Positions 1 through 10,646 of a stretch of 64,000 nt of DNA are shown one piece after another. This DNA comes from Tetracentron sinense (Eukaryota; Streptophyta; Magnoliopsida; Trochodendrales; Trochodendraceae). The stretch covers positions 10,848,041-10,912,040 of the forward strand of contig CM026565.1 of the NCBI GenBank assembly GCA_015143295.1. Reading direction: 5' to 3'. Every line of letters begins with the position of its first letter. The stretch's first letter is position 1. A program made the position numbers and the translations under genes. A model generated the notes under the pieces. It did no database searches. It worked only from the letters and a program-made list of their open reading frames with translations, and had not been told where the DNA came from.

Positions 1-1311
1 TTGTCAGGTAAGTGAGCGGTGCTGCAAGGCTAGAGAAACCCTCTACGAATCTCCTGTAGTAGCCTGCCAACCCAAGAAAGCTGCGTATCTCAGTAACACT
101 CTTGGGCCTCGCCCAACTCATAACAGCTTCGATCTTCTTTGGATCTACCGATATACCTTCTGCAGAAACAACGTGGCCTAGGAATGCCACCTCTTCCAAC
201 CAAAACTCACACTTGCTAAGTTTGGCGTATAGCTTGTGCTCTCTTAGCATTTCCAAAGCAAGGCGTAGGTCGCGTGTGTGATCTTCTCGTGTCTGGGAAT
301 AGACCAAAATGTCGTCAACAAATACAATCATGCACCTATCAAGATATGGCCGGAACACCCGGTTCATCAAATCCATAAAGGCTGCCGGCGCGTTCGTGAG
401 TCCAAAAGGCATCACCAAGAACTCGTAGTGCCCATATCGAGTCCTGAAAGCAGTTTTGGGAACATCTTCCACCTTAATCTTCAACTGGTGATAACCCGAT
501 CGAAGATCTATCTTCGAGAAAAATCTCGCTCCCTTCAACTGATCGAACAAGTCGTCAATCCTAGGCAATGGATACCTATTCTTTATAGTGACTTTGTTCA
601 ATTGACGGTAATCGACGCACATTCGCATCGAGCCATCTTTCTTCTTAACAAATAACACTGGGGCACCCCATGGTGAGACACTTGGTCGTATGAAACCAAG
701 GCCTTGTAATTCCTCCAACTGAGTCTTCAACTCCTTAAGTTCAATCGGGGCCATTCTATACGGAGCCCTGAATGTAGGAGTTGTGCCTGGTGCAAGCTCG
801 ATCACAAACTCAATCTCCCTGTTTGGAGGTAATCCTGGCAACTCCTCTGGAAACACATCCAGGAATTCACTCACCACTGGAATTGTCGATGAGTCCTTTG
901 CCTCGGGGTTAGCTAAGCTCAACGCCGCAAAGCGGGCAATGTCTCTACTTCTCAACCCTCGAAAGTGAAATGGTTTTCCTTCTACCGGCTTGAAGAGTAC
1001 CATCTTCTCAAAGCAAGCTACATGCCCATGATGTGCTGCTAACCAATCCATTCCCAATATAACATCAAAGTCTTGGAATCCCAGGACGATGAGATCAACC
1101 GCCAACTCGTGGCTTCCAACTTGGACCACACTATTTCTATACACTTTATCTGCCAATACTGTTTTGCCGAGAGGAGTCGAAATGGCTAACTCCGGTTTTA
1201 GCTGACTAGGCTCCACAGAAAAGCCTTCTGAAAAACTCGGCGAGACAAACGAATGAGTAGACCCGGTATCAATCAACACTCGAGCCAAATACTCATTGAC
1301 TAGTAGGGTTC
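1..1311 (-). CDS. pol: G1 pol, second exon: aspartic protease and reverse transcriptase (partial)
   Basis: I read this minus-strand stretch as one open frame from the 3' splice site at 1311/1312 to the window edge. It starts with the retropepsin motif [10 protein letters not shown], followed by the ILGMDWL protease motif. A proline-rich linker leads into RT with [27 protein letters not shown], the catalytic FVDDILVYS and the [11 protein letters not shown] thumb region. RNase H and integrase lie outside the window. There is no ATG at its start, consistent with production as a Gag-Pol fusion by splicing from the gag exon. No frameshift or stop was seen, so this copy may be functional as far as visible. 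Confidence 0.9.
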
Positions 1312-1457
1312 CTGAAATTTTAACTAGCAGAGTTAATCCAAGCATCAACAGCGTATACATGTAGGTATATATACATATAGAACATGCCAAGTACGTACAC
1401 AGAGAATAGAGCATAACATAATAATCACGAATAAAGAAATTAACTCTAACTGCGTAC
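1312..1457 (-). other. Putative spliceosomal intron between gag and protease of G1
   Basis: On the minus strand the sequence is CAAG|GTACGC ... TTTCAG|GAACC. Removing 146 bases joins the gag frame (codons for VVQ) to the protease frame (LLVNE) with a split glycine codon. If kept, the gag frame reaches a stop at 1345-1347. G2 has an intron at the same codon with the same GTACGC donor but different internal sequence and length (135). Splicing is inferred from the frames. Intron-containing plant gypsy elements are known in the Ogre group, at a different place. Confidence 0.75.
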
Positions 1458-2685
1458 CTTGCACCACGTCATCAGATGCAAGTGCATCACCCTCTGTCAA
1501 AGCGAAAACTCGCCCCTGGTTTGCCTGGCGAGGCTGAGGTGTAGACCGGGTAGTCTGAGATGACGCCTGGTATGATCCTGCTGGGCGTGCTGGGGGCCTA
1601 CTACCCTGAGATTGGCCTGGTAAATGCCGGCTAGGGCAATCCCTGATCATGTGGCCCTGGCGACCGCAATGATAACATCCACCAGATGCTCTTCGGCAAT
1701 CTCCTGCTGGATGCCTTTTGCCGCATGAAGTGCAGACCTCATATGTGTAAGCCGGAGGGACCGAAGGTGGTGTATACCTCGCTGCCTGAGGGGTAACTGG
1801 CCATGGGGCCGGAAGAGCCTGAGGCCGAGGTGCCTGTGGCACGTACTGCCGGGGTGCTGGAGGCGCATAAGTCGGCCTCATCTGTGGTGCTGGCCATGTA
1901 TACTGATAAGGACCAGTCCGGGCCCGTCTCTCTAAAGGTACCGAACCACTAGATTGGCCTCTCGCCAATTCTCTCTTCTTGGACACGGTCTCTAAATTGG
2001 TCTCAACCAATAAGGCTTTATCCACTACTTCGGCGTAAGTGGCGTGCCTGAAGACCGACACTTTCTCCATGATGACATCCTTGAGCCCTTGCTCAAACCT
2101 CCTCGCCTTCATTGCCTCGGTGGCAATCATATGTGTCGCGAAGCGTGATAGCTCCGAGAACTTGGCCTCATAAGCGGCCACCGACATCGAACCTTGCTCA
2201 AGGTTGATGAATTCTCTCTCTTTCTTTTCCCGAGCTCCAACCGGGAAATACTTCTTATAGAACGTGTCCTTAAACTCCTCCCAAGTCCACGGTTGACTTT
2301 GCATGGTCAAGTCCCGTGTCCTCAATGCGGACAACCACCAATGGTGGGCTTCGCCCTCTAGCATAAAAACTGCCCATGCCACTTTCTCTTCCTCTGTAGG
2401 AGAGAGCACCGTAAATATCTTCTCAACCTGGAGGATCCAAGCCTCCGCAGTAAGAGGGTCCACACTCCCATGGATGGATGGAGGCCTCAATCTCCGGAAT
2501 GCCTCAACTCCAGCGGTACGATGTACTGGAGCTGCAGGTGGTGGAGTAGGTGCCGCTGATGCCGGTATGGCGAGTGTCTCAGCAATAGAGCCTAAGACTT
2601 GAGAGAGGTCCGGCTGCTCATCCTCATCCCGTGAAGAAGAGGAAGCTCTGGTATGTGGCCCACGACCCCGTGTGTTCCGTCTCAT
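1458..2685 (-). CDS. gag: G1 gag (Gag polyprotein, first exon)
   Basis: The ATG at 2685 begins MRRNTRGRG, the same start as G2 gag. A Retrotrans_gag core covers roughly residues 60-240 (motifs [34 protein letters not shown]). A proline/glutamine-rich linker follows, then an incomplete cysteine motif near 318-330 and a CCHC zinc knuckle at 337-350 (C-X2-C-X4-H-X4-C). Gag packages genomic RNA in virus-like particles. Unspliced, the frame continues into the intron and ends at 1345, giving 446 residues. Spliced, it continues into pol from 1311. The frame is intact. Only about 340 nt separate the ATG from the primer-binding site. Confidence 0.92.
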
Positions 2686-3045
2686 GACTAAAGTCCTGAG
2701 AATAATAACACCACATGAGTCTAACTTGAAACCACAGTTTATTTCAATGCCATTTCACAATAATTCAATTTGTATTAGTTGTATAATACTAATACACCTC
2801 ACATCAAGTCATCAGAGTATTCATCACATTATACTTATACTTTAGTGTTCTAGCGTACCTAGGACCCGTACTTGGTTAAGCAACCATTTTAGACTAAGAC
2901 TAAAGTTTAGTCTTACACTTGGAACCAGACTCGCTCCCGACTCACTTCCTTCCTAACTCGTTTCCTAACATATGCTCTTGTCAAGCCGTGGTATAAGATT
3001 CTAAGTGACCCTAGAGACCTAAAGCCTAAGCTCTGATACCATTTC
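2686..3045 (-). other. G1 untranslated leader with primer-binding site
   Basis: This holds the leader between the LTR and gag. On the minus strand TGGTATCAGAGC lies at 3041-3030, the sequence complementary to the initiator-methionine tRNA 3' end that many plant LTR elements use. It is 4 nt from the LTR edge. Nothing else is recognised here. Confidence 0.85.
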
Positions 3046-3339
3046 TGTCGCGACCCAAAACCCACCCTAGGAGTTAGAGTGAACTTTGGACGACTAATCA
3101 TGACTTGCTTGACAAACCAACCAACAAAACCCACAGAGCATATACAATAGAGGACAAAACAGCGGAAACATACTCTAACATGCTATAGTGGAAGTCTACC
3201 AAACTTCTATGTATATACATAAGCAATCCAAGTTTATATAAAAAGAATCCAAAAGAAAGTGCGGACAGACCCGCCAAAATACATGAAGGTATATCTCTCA
3301 TCTCACCCACAGCTAATCCACTCAGAATCTAATCACCAC

Positions 3340-3459
3340 CTACTGATAACCCTCTACGGGAGGTTCCTCCAAAGGCTCCTCGACGTACTCCTCTTCCACC
3401 CATGGACCAGGAGCACAAACATCAAATGGAGCAGCAGCTCCCTCAGAACATGCCGACAT
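3340..3459 (-). CDS. LTR-encoded short ORF, MSA-PWVEEEY type (G1 copy)
   Basis: 39 codons, beginning MSACSEGAAAPFD, with PWVEEEYVEE in the middle and ending VEGYQ before TAG. The peptide is short and very acidic, with no membrane segment. Eight other LTR copies in this window carry a recognisable version at the same place, just after a conserved stem-loop, and differ mostly at third codon positions. It lies in the transcribed leader upstream of gag, so it would be an upstream ORF. I know of no named family that matches. Function unknown; it could also be a conserved nucleic-acid signal that happens to be open. Confidence 0.5.
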   Translation of the reverse strand: MSACSEGAAAPFDVCAPGPWVEEEYVEEPLEEPPVEGYQ

Positions 3460-3469
3460 AAGAAGTACG

Positions 3470-3490
3470 GCTGAGCATGGAATACTCAGC
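3470..3490 (-). other. Conserved LTR stem-loop
   Basis: A 6-bp stem, GCTGAG pairing with CTCAGC, around a 9-nt loop (TATTCCATG in element sense), ends 10 bases before the short ORF start. The same element occurs in the other LTRs that carry the short ORF, although neighbouring sequence has diverged. It lies in transcribed leader RNA if the TATA assignment is right. Confidence 0.7.
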
Positions 3491-3784
3491 GGGTACTAAA
3501 TGCTAACCAATAGTCATAGCAAAACCATAGCAGTATAGGAAGCAGGAAGCATTTCACATATATATAAAGCAGGAGCCATCAATATCATAACAAGGAAATA
3601 AGGCAATTTATAATCATGCTTGCATTTCATGAAAAGCCGATAACACCCTTGAAAACACCGTGCACTTGACTTGACTTGAAATCTCTTTTCGTACTTGAAA
3701 GCTTGTCTACCGTATCATGCGTGTCATGCTTGTATCATGCGTGTCATGTGTGTCATGCCATGTCATGCTTGCTTGGAAAGGTAA

Positions 3785-4016
3785 ACTACTTGTGAGGGAA
3801 GGGAGACCCTTCTTCCTAAATGCCCATGCTTGTCATGCCGTGCCATGTCATGCTTGTATCATGCTTGGAAAAGTAAACTACTTGTGAGGGAAGGGAGACC
3901 CTTCTTCTTAAATGCTCATGTCATGTCCTTTCACTTGTGGGATGTACTTGCGAGGGAAGGGAAACCCTTCTTATGATATGTATGTACTTGCGAGGGAAGG
4001 GAGACCCTTCTTATGA
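3785..4016 (-). repeat. Tandem hairpin units in G1 LTR
   Basis: Four copies of a unit around ACTTGTGAGGGAAGGGAGAC followed by CCTTCTT are spaced about 40-90 bp apart. Each can fold as AAGGG...CCCTT. G2 and G3 LTRs have analogous but different hairpin repeats in the same relative place. Confidence 0.6.
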
Positions 4017-4802
4017 TAATGCATGATTGTCTTGTCCTTGCCAAAAGCGAGCTAAAACATATCGTACGATATGCCCCACCTCTAAACCGTGTTCTTGAAA
4101 ACCCCGATAAAACATGTCATGCATGCGTGCTCGTGAGATCGTGTGCATACTTGCATTGAAATTGAATATGACATTTGAGGGATTTCACAATACGTAGCAT
4201 ATGCAATTTCAAACAAATAATCACTCATGACATTTTTGGGAAAATGAGAACTCACACTATCATAAGCCCTAACAAGTTACGTAATTTAAGCATTCATTTT
4301 CTTGATTTTAACATTTATTTCATTCACCTTGGCATTTCATCAAGCATAGAGTGTGTCTATTATTTATTAAAACCTAAATCATGTTTTTCTAGGTGGGTTA
4401 TACTCATTTGTTTATTATTGGAACAATGCCCTCCCCATTTTAATCATCACAACCCAACCATTGGCATCCAATCGCCCATTCCATCTCCATTCACCATTTA
4501 CAACCATCCACCTCATAGCACATGTGTAAATAAAGGAAATTAAAGAGGAATAAAGTAAAGGAAAGAACTATAACTAGGAGGGTAGCAAGAAGTACCGACC
4601 TTGAAGAAATGAGGAAGAAACCCCTTGAGAAAATCCTCACTTGATTGGAATGATCCAATCTTGATTTGGGGAAGATCCAACCCTTGATTGAAGCTCTTCT
4701 TGGTTTCAAGCAAAACCCTATTTGGAATCCTCAATATCCTCTCCTTCTCTTTCTAGGAACTCTCCTTGGTTTAGGGTAAACCAAAAACCCTCTCTAAGCC
4801 TT

Positions 4803-5053
4803 CTATTTATAGTGTAAGGGGTGAAAAACCCCTAAAAATCGCATCCAAGAAAGTAAAATCGCGTATCTACGATCGTTCGTAGCGATTTACGATCCATCGT
4901 AGCCTTCTACGATCGATCGTGGCTTCCTACGATCAATCGTAGTTTCACCCGAGAGTTTCCAGCATTTCTGGGGATTTACGATCGATCGTGGCATCTCTAC
5001 GATCGTTCATAGCTCCGCTACGATCGTTCGTAGGGTCCCTACGAGCGATCGCA
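4803..5053 (-). promoter_or_regulatory. G1 LTR promoter: TATA box preceded by eight 14-bp palindromes
   Basis: In element sense the TATA box reads CTATAAATAG (4812-4803). Upstream are eight copies of a near-perfect palindrome, consensus TACGATCGATCGTA. Four start at 4868, 4888, 4908 and 4928, and four at 4977, 4998, 5019 and 5040, with a 35-base spacer between the groups. Spacing within groups is close to 20 bases. The layout is the same as in the other gypsy LTRs here although the motif differs. Inferred role: binding sites for a dimeric factor in the proximal promoter. Confidence 0.65.
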
Positions 5054-5587
5054 ACTTTTGCAGAAAGTTTTCAGCATTTTTGCATCTTCGTATTTTGGCC
5101 ATAACTTTTGACTCGCTTGTTCGATTTTGACGATTCAACTTGCGTTGGATTCTTATTTCGAAGGAGAACAACTTTCATGTTTTTCACAACTTCCAATTCT
5201 TCCTTTTTCTTGGACCATTTTTCCCCTAAACCTGACTGATCCGAAATTGGGTTTCGTCAATCCAGATTTTAAACCGGCCCGACTTCAGGAATCGGTGTTT
5301 TGACCTAACACCAACTCAAAACCAAGACAAGTGATCAACATGAACCCCGAAGAGGGTTCAATTACCTTTCCAAAAATCCAAGAATCGCTAGATTCAAACG
5401 AGTGGCGTGAACGCTAGGGCTATTTAGGTCGAGGGTATGCCAAGGCATAACCCTTGTCAGTACTCAAGAGTATTCTATACTCTTGCCTATTTCATTCCAA
5501 ACACCCATACACCATAATTACATTCTTAAATGCTTTAGTATATGATATCATTCGTCGTACATGGCCATCAAGATCCGGGGTTCTACA

Positions 5588-6782
5588 AATTTTCTTCCTT
5601 AAATTCGTTTATTTCTAGTTTAGGCATTTTATCAAACATCCGGCGTGCAACATTCCTTAATAGTTTCATTTACTCTTTTCAGTGCATATTTTTCATCAAA
5701 TCATCAAAGTAAGTTCATTATTTGTTGAATGCCCTTCCACCATTTCCATCACACACATCACCCATCGTACAACACGATATCCAATCGCCTCCATCACCAT
5801 CATACATTCATACATCCCACCATTTACATTCTTCTTGTTTATATTTACGGAAAATAGAGCATCTCAAAGAAAAAGGGAAGAATACAAGATTAACATCATC
5901 ATTTTCCAAGAAAACCTTAGGTTATTGCTAAGTGAGTTAGTAGGGTGTACTAACCTTGAATCAAGGCTTGATCTTGGGTGGAAACCCTTGATTGAAGCTC
6001 CAATCTTGGAAAAGGAGAACTCTTGCTTGGAAGATGCTTGAGTGGGAAGGAGACCCTTTGAGGAATACCTTGGAAAATGCTGCCCTAGCTTGAAGAAGGA
6101 CTCCCCCACGAGCTTGAGGGTGGATTTGATGATTCCAAGCCAAATGGATGATCTTGGGTCTTCCAAAACCCTTGATTCTCTTCACCAAAGATGCTCTAGG
6201 AGGAAAACCCTCTTCTTCCCTCTCCCTTTCTCTCTAAATGTTCTAAGGATGGTGTATGGGGACCCAAATGCTCGAGCAAACCCTTATAGGCAAGGGTTTA
6301 ACGCTCAAAAGGCGAAAAGCCCTTAATGAAATTTCTGCAAAATGGGATATACCGATCGATCGGTGGTTAAGACCAATCGATCAGTTGCCTACCGAGCGAC
6401 CGGTGTTTTGACCCGGGCGATCAGTCAAAAACATGCTCTCTGAAAATTTTCCCCATACAAAAAAGTGCACCAATTGATACCTACCGATCGATCGGTTTTG
6501 GACCGATCGATTGCCAATATGAACCGAGCGATCGGTTCACTATAGGTTTTGACACTAAGTCTATTTTTCACCCATTCTTGCTACCTAGACTTATCTTACT
6601 TCCCTTTTTACCTCTTCAAAACATGCCTAGGACCCTTTCAAGGCTTATAGACGTTAATTAATTATAGCATTCTTACAAAATTCCCATAATTTCCAAATTC
6701 TCATTTCATGAAACTGAAGAGTACAGTGCATCATGCCTTGACACGCATTCCAAGGATGCACCAAAAGTTTCGGGGCTCTACA
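5588..6782 (-). repeat. Fragment of a reversed gypsy LTR (G2-like), host of G1
   Basis: It resembles the reverse complement of the first half of the G2 LTR: the TAGTAGGGTGTACTAACCTT stretch near 5938, the palindrome array at 6351-6536, and an end GGGGCTCTACA at 6782. The other half is absent, which fits interruption by G1. Apparent ORFs here (for example 5682-6041) are chance. No short ORF of the MSAG type is present because that part of the LTR is missing. Confidence 0.75.
6281..6536 (-). promoter_or_regulatory. LTR promoter with 4 + 4 palindrome array
   Basis: Palindromes of the ACCGATCGATCGGT type occur at 6351, 6372, 6391 and 6411. After a spacer containing CTCTCTGAAAATTTTCCCC come more at 6469 (degenerate), 6483, 6502 and 6523. 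In element sense a TATA-like CCTATAAGGG lies at 6290-6281. The layout matches G1, G2, G3 and the solo LTR. Confidence 0.6.
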
Positions 6783-8525
6783 CTTTATTTTGGCATTTGG
6801 CAGGATTTCAGTTCACATCCAAACCCATACAGGGTGTTCACCCACCTAAACCATAGGTGTGGCGAACCCCTACGGGTATTCCCATTCTCAGAGCATGGCA
6901 GACCTTCACAGACCCTCTAGGGTCCCTCACATCATGAGGAAACCCCTGGACATACCTGTGCACAGCCCATAGAGAAAAAATTTGGTTTTTTTACAAAACC
7001 AGGAATGACGGTAATCTCAGTACCGCCATTCCTGGCCTGTTCCTTTTATAGCATGTTTGGCCTACTTAGGTGGGCCTTGGTCCATCTCTAGGGCCCAAGT
7101 TGGATCCCTCCCACTCCCCTGGACCAGACCTGGTCCTTCCAGGTCCTTAGGTTAGCCTTAACTATGGTTAATTTCAAAAACAACAATACTGTGCTTATTG
7201 GCGGTAGATCCTCTACCGCTAATAATTCTTTTGCTTAGTTTGGTATTGGCGGTAGAATAACTACCGCCAATATGCTGTTCATGTTGCAGCTTGTCTGTAC
7301 CTTTGTGCGGCCCACTCCAGGCACCCCCTGGGGCCCACACAAGGCTTGAAATGTTCCCGAGAGTCCACTCTACACTCCCATGACCTTGGTTCACCTTGGG
7401 TTACATCCTAACCCTAGTTAAACAGTGGCAAAACCATAGTTAAAAACACTGTTATGCATGTCGGTAATCCTATTACCGACATTTATTTTGTTTATGATTT
7501 TGGACTTTTGCAGGGGCCCAGGCTTGGTAGGAGGCTACTTTAGGCCCTACCTAGCCCCCTGGGCCCACCTTGGACTTTTTTTCTTGACCCTTAACCACGA
7601 TTAAATACACATCTGGTTAACATTTAACCACGGTTAAGCACCCCTTAACCCCACAAATTTTGGGAAATTAATCAGAAAATCCTAAAAATCACTTGGACCA
7701 TAAAATTGACTTTGGCCCTCTTCCTAACCCTGGTTACCAACCCTAACCATAGTTAGACCCTCCTTAACTCCGGTTAGCAACCCTAATCGCAGTTAATCTC
7801 GGCTTACGGCCTGCCGGACCTAAAAACCTAATCTATCGGACTTACCTTCTGCCTACCGGGCCTCCCCTTTGCCTACCGGGCTACATCTCACATCCCCTTC
7901 ACTGTGCTTAGCAATCCTAGCCATAGTTAGTTCAGCTTAACCCCAGTTAGCAACCCTAACCTGGGCCGGACTCCGTCTTAGTCTACCGAACTACCCCTAA
8001 GCCTACCGGGCTTGTATACCTTGCACTTGACCCTCCTCGGTCAACCAAACCGTAGTCTACCGGACTAGTCCATGTTAGCCACCCTTCGTGCACACACACA
8101 CGCCCATAGCCTCGGTACAGGCTCACGTGTCAGAACTATGCTCGGTCTGATCTCACCCTGTGAGTACGTAGGCAACCCAACCTGGGTTCGACTCCAGTTA
8201 GCTTTTTCTTTCTTGGGTTAGTGTTAACTTAAAAAACTCTGGCATTCTAATCAAGATTAACTTTAGTTGGCTTAAACCTGGGGAGTACGGAACCATTGTA
8301 AAACGGAAGCCTCGGGGTGCCTAACACCTTCCCCGGACTTAATTGAACCCCTTACCTTGATCTCACTCGCAGAACAAGACCTTATCCAAACCCAGGGGAT
8401 TTATCCCTTCTGAATGAATAGGTGGAGAGTCTTAAATAATAAAACCTTTTCACACCCGCGAGGGTATACAGGTAATCCACAGTAATCTCCTCCCTTTGTG
8501 AGTGTTCACAGAAACCCGCGCTCAC
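6783..8525. mobile_element. Non-coding Tat-like retrotransposon remnant, hairpin rich
   Basis: No coding sequence recognised. The stretch has four long inverted repeats (6999-7482) and many TAACC-NN-GGTTA motifs (about 7600-7960). The phrase GGTGCCTAACACCTTCCCC near 8323 resembles, in the opposite orientation, the AAGGGGTTAGGCACCCC of the T1 LTR near 59497. That phrase is common in plant Tat/Ogre-type elements. The assignment is by this resemblance only. It ends abruptly at the C1 coding fragment. Confidence 0.5.
6999..7482. repeat. Four inverted repeats with GGTA...TACC arms
   Basis: Hairpins at 6999-7035 (15-bp arms, one mismatch, 7-nt loop), 7197-7223 (arms around GCGGTAG), 7244-7272 (12-bp perfect arms, loop AATAA) and 7458-7482 (11-bp perfect arms, 3-nt loop). 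Arm sequences differ between hairpins but share GGTA/TACC. They may be this family's version of the palindrome arrays seen in the other LTRs. Confidence 0.65.
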
Positions 8526-9081
8526 AGCATGCATCACATCTTTTATCTTTTATAAATGTGGTATTTGGAAGACCTTTTACTAAATCATTCTTAGATAGTT
8601 TAGAAAGTAATTCCATACTAGCATGACCTAAACGTCTATGCCACAGCCAACTAGGCTCATTAACAGCAAATAAGCACATCATATTTTGAGCAGTTAAATC
8701 ATCAAATTCAAGAGTGTAAATATTTTGATTTCTATGTGCTATGAATAAAGTATTGACATTATCTTTATCTTTAATTATGCATAGATTTGATTTAAAACAA
8801 ACATTTAAACCTTTATCACAAAGTTGACTTATGCTTATTAGATTATGTTTAAGTCCTTGAACTAATAAAAAATTTTCAATAAGAGTAGAGAAATTCTTAC
8901 CAACATTTCCTATGCCAATGATCTTCCCTTTCGCATTGGCCCCGAAGGTCACATGCCCTCCATCCTTGGGAGAGATAGATACGAATAATTCTTTGTTTCC
9001 ATTCATGTGCCTCGAACAGTCGTTATCCAAAAACCACACTGTTTTGGAGGAATTTGACTTGAAACATACCTACAAGATAAG
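8526..9081 (-). pseudogene. C1 copia pol fragment: protease end and GAG-pre-integrase
   Basis: The minus-strand frame contains WFLDNDCSRHM (protease active-site region), then GGHVTFGANAKGKIIGIGNV, LISISQLCDKGLNV and LWHRRLGHASMELLSKLS (GAG-pre-integrase), ending at KRCDAC where homologous copia proteins continue QFGKQ. The copia protease motif is normally D-S/T-G; here it reads D-N-D, so the protease would be dead. The fragment is cut at 8526 on one side and by the C2 insertion at 9082 on the other. Its upstream half is at 38251-39860. Confidence 0.85.
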
Positions 9082-10586
9082 TGTTAGACTCAAGGTTACA
9101 ATCATGGGTACCCTAAATAATTTTGATAATTACATGACAATGAAATGAACTATTTGGTACTAATAATCTTGTTTAAAGTGTTTGAACATTTCAGAATACA
9201 CAAGATGACAGCACTTCAATCATGAAAAATGATGGAAATTACCCAAGAGGAAGTTCAACCCATTATATACAAGATGATGATTCAAAATTAGACCATAGTC
9301 CAAGTCGGGTCCATTGAAGATTAAAGGCAAAATCACTAGACCCAAGTCAAGCCAAGTTCATCTCTCAACTATTTAAATGTATTTAGTTTTTATTTTTGAG
9401 AGTTCATAGGACATATGTAAAAAGTCCTCAAAAGAATGGTAAGTTGAAAAGCTCAAGAATCATAGATTGACCATAGGAGCCTAGGATACTTTTTGAAAAT
9501 CATTCTAAAGCTCTAATTGATAATAATATCATGATAAGAGTATAGCGAATTGACCTAGGAAATCTATCACATCCCTTTGGTTTGATTCAAAACTGAATTC
9601 AGGGTTTTTACTCTGAATTCATCGACGAATTCTCTGGGTAGATTGAATTCGACGACGAAGTCATGACAGAATTTTTAAAATTCAATTCTGTCTCTTGATT
9701 TTGGCAATGAAATTTCTGGTTAATTTCAATTCGGCGACGAAGTCATTATAGGGTTTTTCAGAATTCAATTCTGTCTTTTGAATTCGGCGACGAACTCAAG
9801 TGGGAACTTCACTTCGTCGACGAAATCATGTTTGAAACTGAATAATCGTTGTAACGGCTAGTTTGCAACGGATCAAAAAGCATTTAATGCCTCTTCAACG
9901 GCTTTATTGGATCAAATGCTATAAAAGGAGTTCATTTATGAACAAATAACAACTCTTGATCACAACAATAACTCCTATTGATCACTCATTCATTTCTATT
10001 GATTCTCACTCATTCTCACACTTAGAAAATTCCCAAAAATCTCTCTTGAGCTCATTCAACTCCTATTTTCTTTGAGCGACTTGATTAGAGTTTGTATTTC
10101 ACTCTTATCCAACTCATTTAAAGAGCTTTCATTTGGGATTTTCAATTCAAAACTCATTTATTGAGGTCAGTCAAGAATTTAGGATTCTTGCACTGAAGCT
10201 GTTGCTTCAGTTTTATCAAGAGAGAGTTGTGCTCTTGAAAGGCTTCAGCTCGGCCTAAAGGAGAGCTTCTAAAGGTTATATCTCGACCTGTAAGAGAGAC
10301 TGTAAGGGTTTGGACTCCACCTGTGAAGGAGCTAGTGCGATTAAGGAATCGTGGTGAATCCTCTAGTAAGAAGCTGAGGCGGGAAGTAGGCTGGTTTGTT
10401 GAACCTCGTGAACAAATCTTGAGTTTGCACTTTCCTTATCTCTTCTCCATTTCTTTTAATATTCTATTGTTTAGCTTGTAGCATATTTAATTTTACTCAG
10501 CAGTTATGAACTTATGGTTCATTTTTTTTTAAAATCTGCCATAGACCCTATTCACCCCCACCTTTAGGGTCATTACCTGGCCAACA
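9082..10586 (+). repeat. C2 5' LTR (1505 bp)
   Basis: It starts TGTTAGACTCAAGG and ends TGGCCAACA, directly before the primer-binding site. It aligns throughout with 36744-38245. It holds a palindrome array and TATA box (9617-9928). The differences from the 3' LTR are much denser than between the G2 LTRs, so C2 is older than G2, in agreement with the nesting. Confidence 0.93.
9617..9928 (+). promoter_or_regulatory. C2 LTR promoter: six TTCGNCGACGAA motifs and a TATA box
   Basis: Copies at 9617, 9646, 9700 (degenerate), 9729, 9782 and 9812, the last being a perfect palindrome TTCGTCGACGAA. The TATA box CTATAAAAGG is at 9919-9928, about 95 bases downstream. The 3' LTR has the same set at 37279-37590. 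A second array of the same motif precedes the extra ORF at 25573-25803. Confidence 0.65.
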
Positions 10587-10588
10587 AT

Positions 10589-10600
10589 TGCTATCAGAGC
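10589..10600 (+). other. C2 primer-binding site
   Basis: TGCTATCAGAGC, one mismatch to the initiator-methionine tRNA complement TGGTATCAGAGC, two bases after the LTR. Confidence 0.75.
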
Positions 10601-10646
10601 CTGATACTCTAAATAGATCTAAATAATCTGAGTAATTGATTTTATT

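Larger units (their letters stand above)
1..5587 (-). mobile_element. G1: Ty3/gypsy chromovirus-like LTR retrotransposon, 5' half
   Basis: Seen: on the minus strand the order is LTR (5587 to 3046), primer-binding site, gag, intron, then protease and reverse transcriptase running off the left window edge. The LTR inner end begins TGTCGCGACCC on the plus strand and the outer end is CTACA at 5587. The 5 bases beyond it (AATTT, 5588-5592) should be the target duplication, but the partner lies outside the window. Known: the gag-PR-RT-RH-INT order and the protein motifs match plant chromoviruses, closest in style to the Tekay/Del group. Inferred: G1 inserted into an older gypsy LTR, because 5588-6782 is a reversed LTR fragment lacking its other half. 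G1 appears fairly young, since its visible reading frames are open. Confidence 0.9.
3046..5587 (-). repeat. G1 5' LTR (2542 bp)
   Basis: Bounded by TG...CA; the inner edge abuts the primer-binding site and the outer edge reads GGGGTTCTACA. In element orientation it contains, in order, a palindrome array (5053-4868), a TATA box (about 4811-4804), a tandem set of G-rich/C-rich hairpins (about 4016-3785), a conserved stem-loop (3490-3470) and a 39-codon short ORF (3459-3340). The TATA position implies that the last ~1.7 kb of the LTR is transcribed as leader. The partner LTR is outside the window. Confidence 0.88.

Noticed and set aside
5682-6166. Overlapping ORFs on both strands
   Set aside because: Inside an LTR fragment, not shared by the homologous stretch of G2, low-complexity translation.
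7038-7048. Minus-strand TATA box near the long hairpins
   Set aside because: The neighbouring GGTGCCTAACACC phrase suggests the opposite orientation, so I do not call a promoter.
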